64,000 nucleotides of DNA from NCBI GenBank assembly GCA_019421365.1, contig JAHZFJ010000005.1, positions 46,401 through 110,400 of the forward strand, given 5' to 3'. Position numbers and translations under genes: made by a program. Positions 62,383-64,000 of this stretch are shown one piece after another. How positions within the stretch are numbered: the stretch's first letter is position 1; every line of letters starts with the position of its first letter. This DNA comes from Lachnospiraceae bacterium (GTDB taxonomy: Bacteria > Bacillota > Clostridia > Lachnospirales > Lachnospiraceae). The notes beneath the pieces were generated by a model, which ran no database searches, was not told the DNA's origin, and worked only from the letters and a program-made list of their open reading frames with translations.

Positions 62383-64000
62383 TTGAATTATATAAAGATA
62401 GCCGAAGATATTATAGTCAATGTGGGCGGAAGAGAGAATATTGAATCTTTAACACATTGTTTTACTAGATTACGTTTTATACTTAAAGAGGAGAATAGAG
62501 CAAATAAACAAAGGATAGAACAACTTGAAGGAGTTATATCTGTGGTACAAGCAGGTGGAGAGTACCAAGTGGTTTGTGGAGCAAAAGTAGAGCATATCTA
62601 TGATGCTTTAATTCAACTCTTAGATACTGAGAAATTAAGTAATCATACAAAAACTGAAAATGTAAAACAAAAAAAATCATTGAAACAGGTTGGAAATCAA
62701 CTGTTACAGACGATAACTCAGATCTTTACACCTTTAGTACCAGCGATAGCGGCAGCGGGCTTAATTAAAGGATTTCTGACTGCAGCGAAGTTAATTATGA
62801 GTAATCAAGGAGTGGATATAACAACTTCTGATACGTATACAATACTGTTTGCTGTCAGTCAGGTGATTTTTTATTTCTTCCCAATATTCTTAGCCATGAC
62901 TTGTGCGAAAGCACTTCGTAGTAATCAAGTAATTGCTATGGTAATCGCAGGTACGCTAGTTTATCCAGGGATAGATACAATGATTCAAGATGTAGCTACT
63001 AAGACTACGATATTTGGTTTGCCTGTAGTGAAAGGCGCTTGGCAAATAGGTGAATCAGTAAAGGTATTCTCCTATACAGAGTCGGTAATACCAATTATAC
63101 TTGCTATATGTGTTATGGCCTACTTAGAGAAATGGTTAAAGAGGTTGATACCTGAAGTTATACAGTTAATCTTAGTACCTGGTTTGGAATTATTAATTAT
63201 GATACCATTAACATTATCTGTATTAGGGCCTATAGGTATCTATATTGGTAATGGAATTCAAATTGGTTATGATGCGGTAATTGGAGTTAGTCCAATCCTT
63301 GGAGGGGCTTTAATAGGTGGCCTTTGGGGTGTGTTCGTAATCTTTGGTGCACACCGAGCATTATTACCTATAGGACTTAATGATGTTGCACTTAATGGTC
63401 ATCAAAATATTCTAGCATTCGCAGGTTCGGCAAACTTTGCACAAGGTGGTGCTGCTCTTGGAGTAATGTTACGTACGAAAAGTAAAGAGTTAAAACAAAT
63501 AGCTGCTTCTGGTACATTAGCAGCAACTGTTGTCGGAGTAACTGAACCAGCAATATATGGTGTTAATCTAAGATTAAAAAAACCTATGATATGCGCAATT
63601 ATAGCAGGTGCTGTAGGTGGTGCGATTATGGGATTCGGCGGTGTGTACGGTGATGCATTTGCCAATAATGGTGTGTTAACAATCTTCACATATGCCGCAT
63701 TCGGTATGAGAAAGTTTATCTTTTATTTAGTTGGTATAGCAGTAGCCTACTTTGGAGCAGCGGCCCTTACTTATATAGTAGGATTTGAAGAAGGGATAGA
63801 TGAAGATAGTAATTCAGTGAATTTGGAAGCTGATTTATATCCTGATTTAGAGAATAAAGAAGAGTCAGAAGACATAGAAGAATCAAAAGATAAAGAACAA
63901 CCAAAAGAAAAATCAAAAAAAGAATCAAAACAGCGTCCAGATGAAGACAAACTGGCTAAGATATACGCTCCGATTGAAGGAAAGTTAGTTACACTCGCAG
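62383..64000 (+). CDS. Beta-glucoside-type PTS transporter EIIBCA (cut by window end)
   Basis: The first 539 codons of a PTS permease of the BglF/BglP type. EIIB (about 1-90) has the phospho-Cys26 in THCFTRLRF; EIIC follows (about 105-470) with FTPLVPAIAAAGLIKG and VTEPAIYGVNLR; after an acidic Glu/Lys-rich linker the EIIA starts at KIYAPIEGKL (about 527). The His of EIIA lies beyond the window. The start is a TTG with GGGGGAGG 7 bp upstream. Such proteins import cellobiose, salicin, sucrose or trehalose, so the sugar is open. Confidence 0.93.
   Translation, partial: MNYIKIAEDIIVNVGGRENIESLTHCFTRLRFILKEENRANKQRIEQLEGVISVVQAGGEYQVVCGAKVEHIYDALIQLLDTEKLSNHTKTENVKQKKSLKQVGNQLLQTITQIFTPLVPAIAAAGLIKGFLTAAKLIMSNQGVDITTSDTYTILFAVSQVIFYFFPIFLAMTCAKALRSNQVIAMVIAGTLVYPGIDTMIQDVATKTTIFGLPVVKGAWQIGESVKVFSYTESVIPIILAICVMAYLEKWLKRLIPEVIQLILVPGLELLIMIPLTLSVLGPIGIYIGNGIQIGYDAVIGVSPILGGALIGGLWGVFVIFGAHRALLPIGLNDVALNGHQNILAFAGSANFAQGGAALGVMLRTKSKELKQIAASGTLAATVVGVTEPAIYGVNLRLKKPMICAIIAGAVGGAIMGFGGVYGDAFANNGVLTIFTYAAFGMRKFIFYLVGIAVAYFGAAALTYIVGFEEGIDEDSNSVNLEADLYPDLENKEESEDIEESKDKEQPKEKSKKESKQRPDEDKLAKIYAPIEGKLVTLA

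Overview
The window is AT-rich and looks like the chromosome of a saccharolytic, anaerobic, spore-forming-clade Firmicute of the Lachnospiraceae (Lachnoclostridium / Clostridium phytofermentans type). The clues are strong AGGAGG ribosome sites, sigma-A promoters, an [FeFe] hydrogenase, a secreted GH48 cellulase with CBM3, a DUF4317 protein, LicT-type RNA antitermination and many ABC sugar importers. No rRNA, tRNA, CRISPR array or intact prophage was seen.

Layout. 1-6.3 kb: AGTAAA hexamer tract, then an oligopeptide ABC operon (oppABCDF). 6.3-14.8 kb: small membrane protein, cysteine desulfidase-like enzyme, DegV protein, TetR regulator, DUF5050 protein, the base-excision-repair pair nth/xth, and an [FeFe] hydrogenase whose N-terminus is a worn-down NuoF C-terminal half. 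15.2-18.5 kb: polar amino acid ABC operon behind a near-consensus promoter. 18.5-26.5 kb: DUF4317 protein, GH48 cellulase, LytTR regulator, Cof phosphatase, DeoR regulator. 26.5-31.6 kb: a scarred island with a decayed, internally rearranged IS256-family element, a divergent promoter pair driving a 70-aa membrane protein one way and a secreted protein plus membrane-anchored subtilase the other way, and an IS3 fragment fused in frame to a broken alcohol dehydrogenase. 31.7-37.2 kb: alpha/beta hydrolase, motAB, YitT and YfcC membrane proteins. 37.3-42.7 kb: LicT-type antiterminator and ptsG-ptsH-ptsI, with an RNA antiterminator/terminator pair before the regulator gene and another before ptsG. 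43.2-44.7 kb: NlpC/P60 cell-wall hydrolase. 45.0-60.7 kb: a large carbohydrate locus. 60.9-64 kb: GltS glutamate symporter and a beta-glucoside PTS gene that runs off the window.

The most interesting locus is 44980-60658. A YesM/AraC-type two-component system and two solute-binding lipoproteins are followed by two sugar permeases, a GH29 alpha-L-fucosidase, a GH36 alpha-galactosidase, a Gfo/Idh/MocA oxidoreductase, a GNAT_C-like protein and a secreted GH98 with NPCBM. The GH98 strongly resembles the blood-group A/B endo-beta-galactosidases of Streptococcus pneumoniae. The set is what would be needed to cut a B/A-type fucosylated oligosaccharide from host glycans outside the cell, import it, and remove alpha-Gal and alpha-Fuc inside. 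No ABC ATPase is encoded in it, so a shared MsmK-type ATPase is inferred.

The window also carries several very long imperfect palindromes (7958-8093, 25559-25650, 42677-42934) and short interspersed repeats in leaders and gaps that no gene explains.
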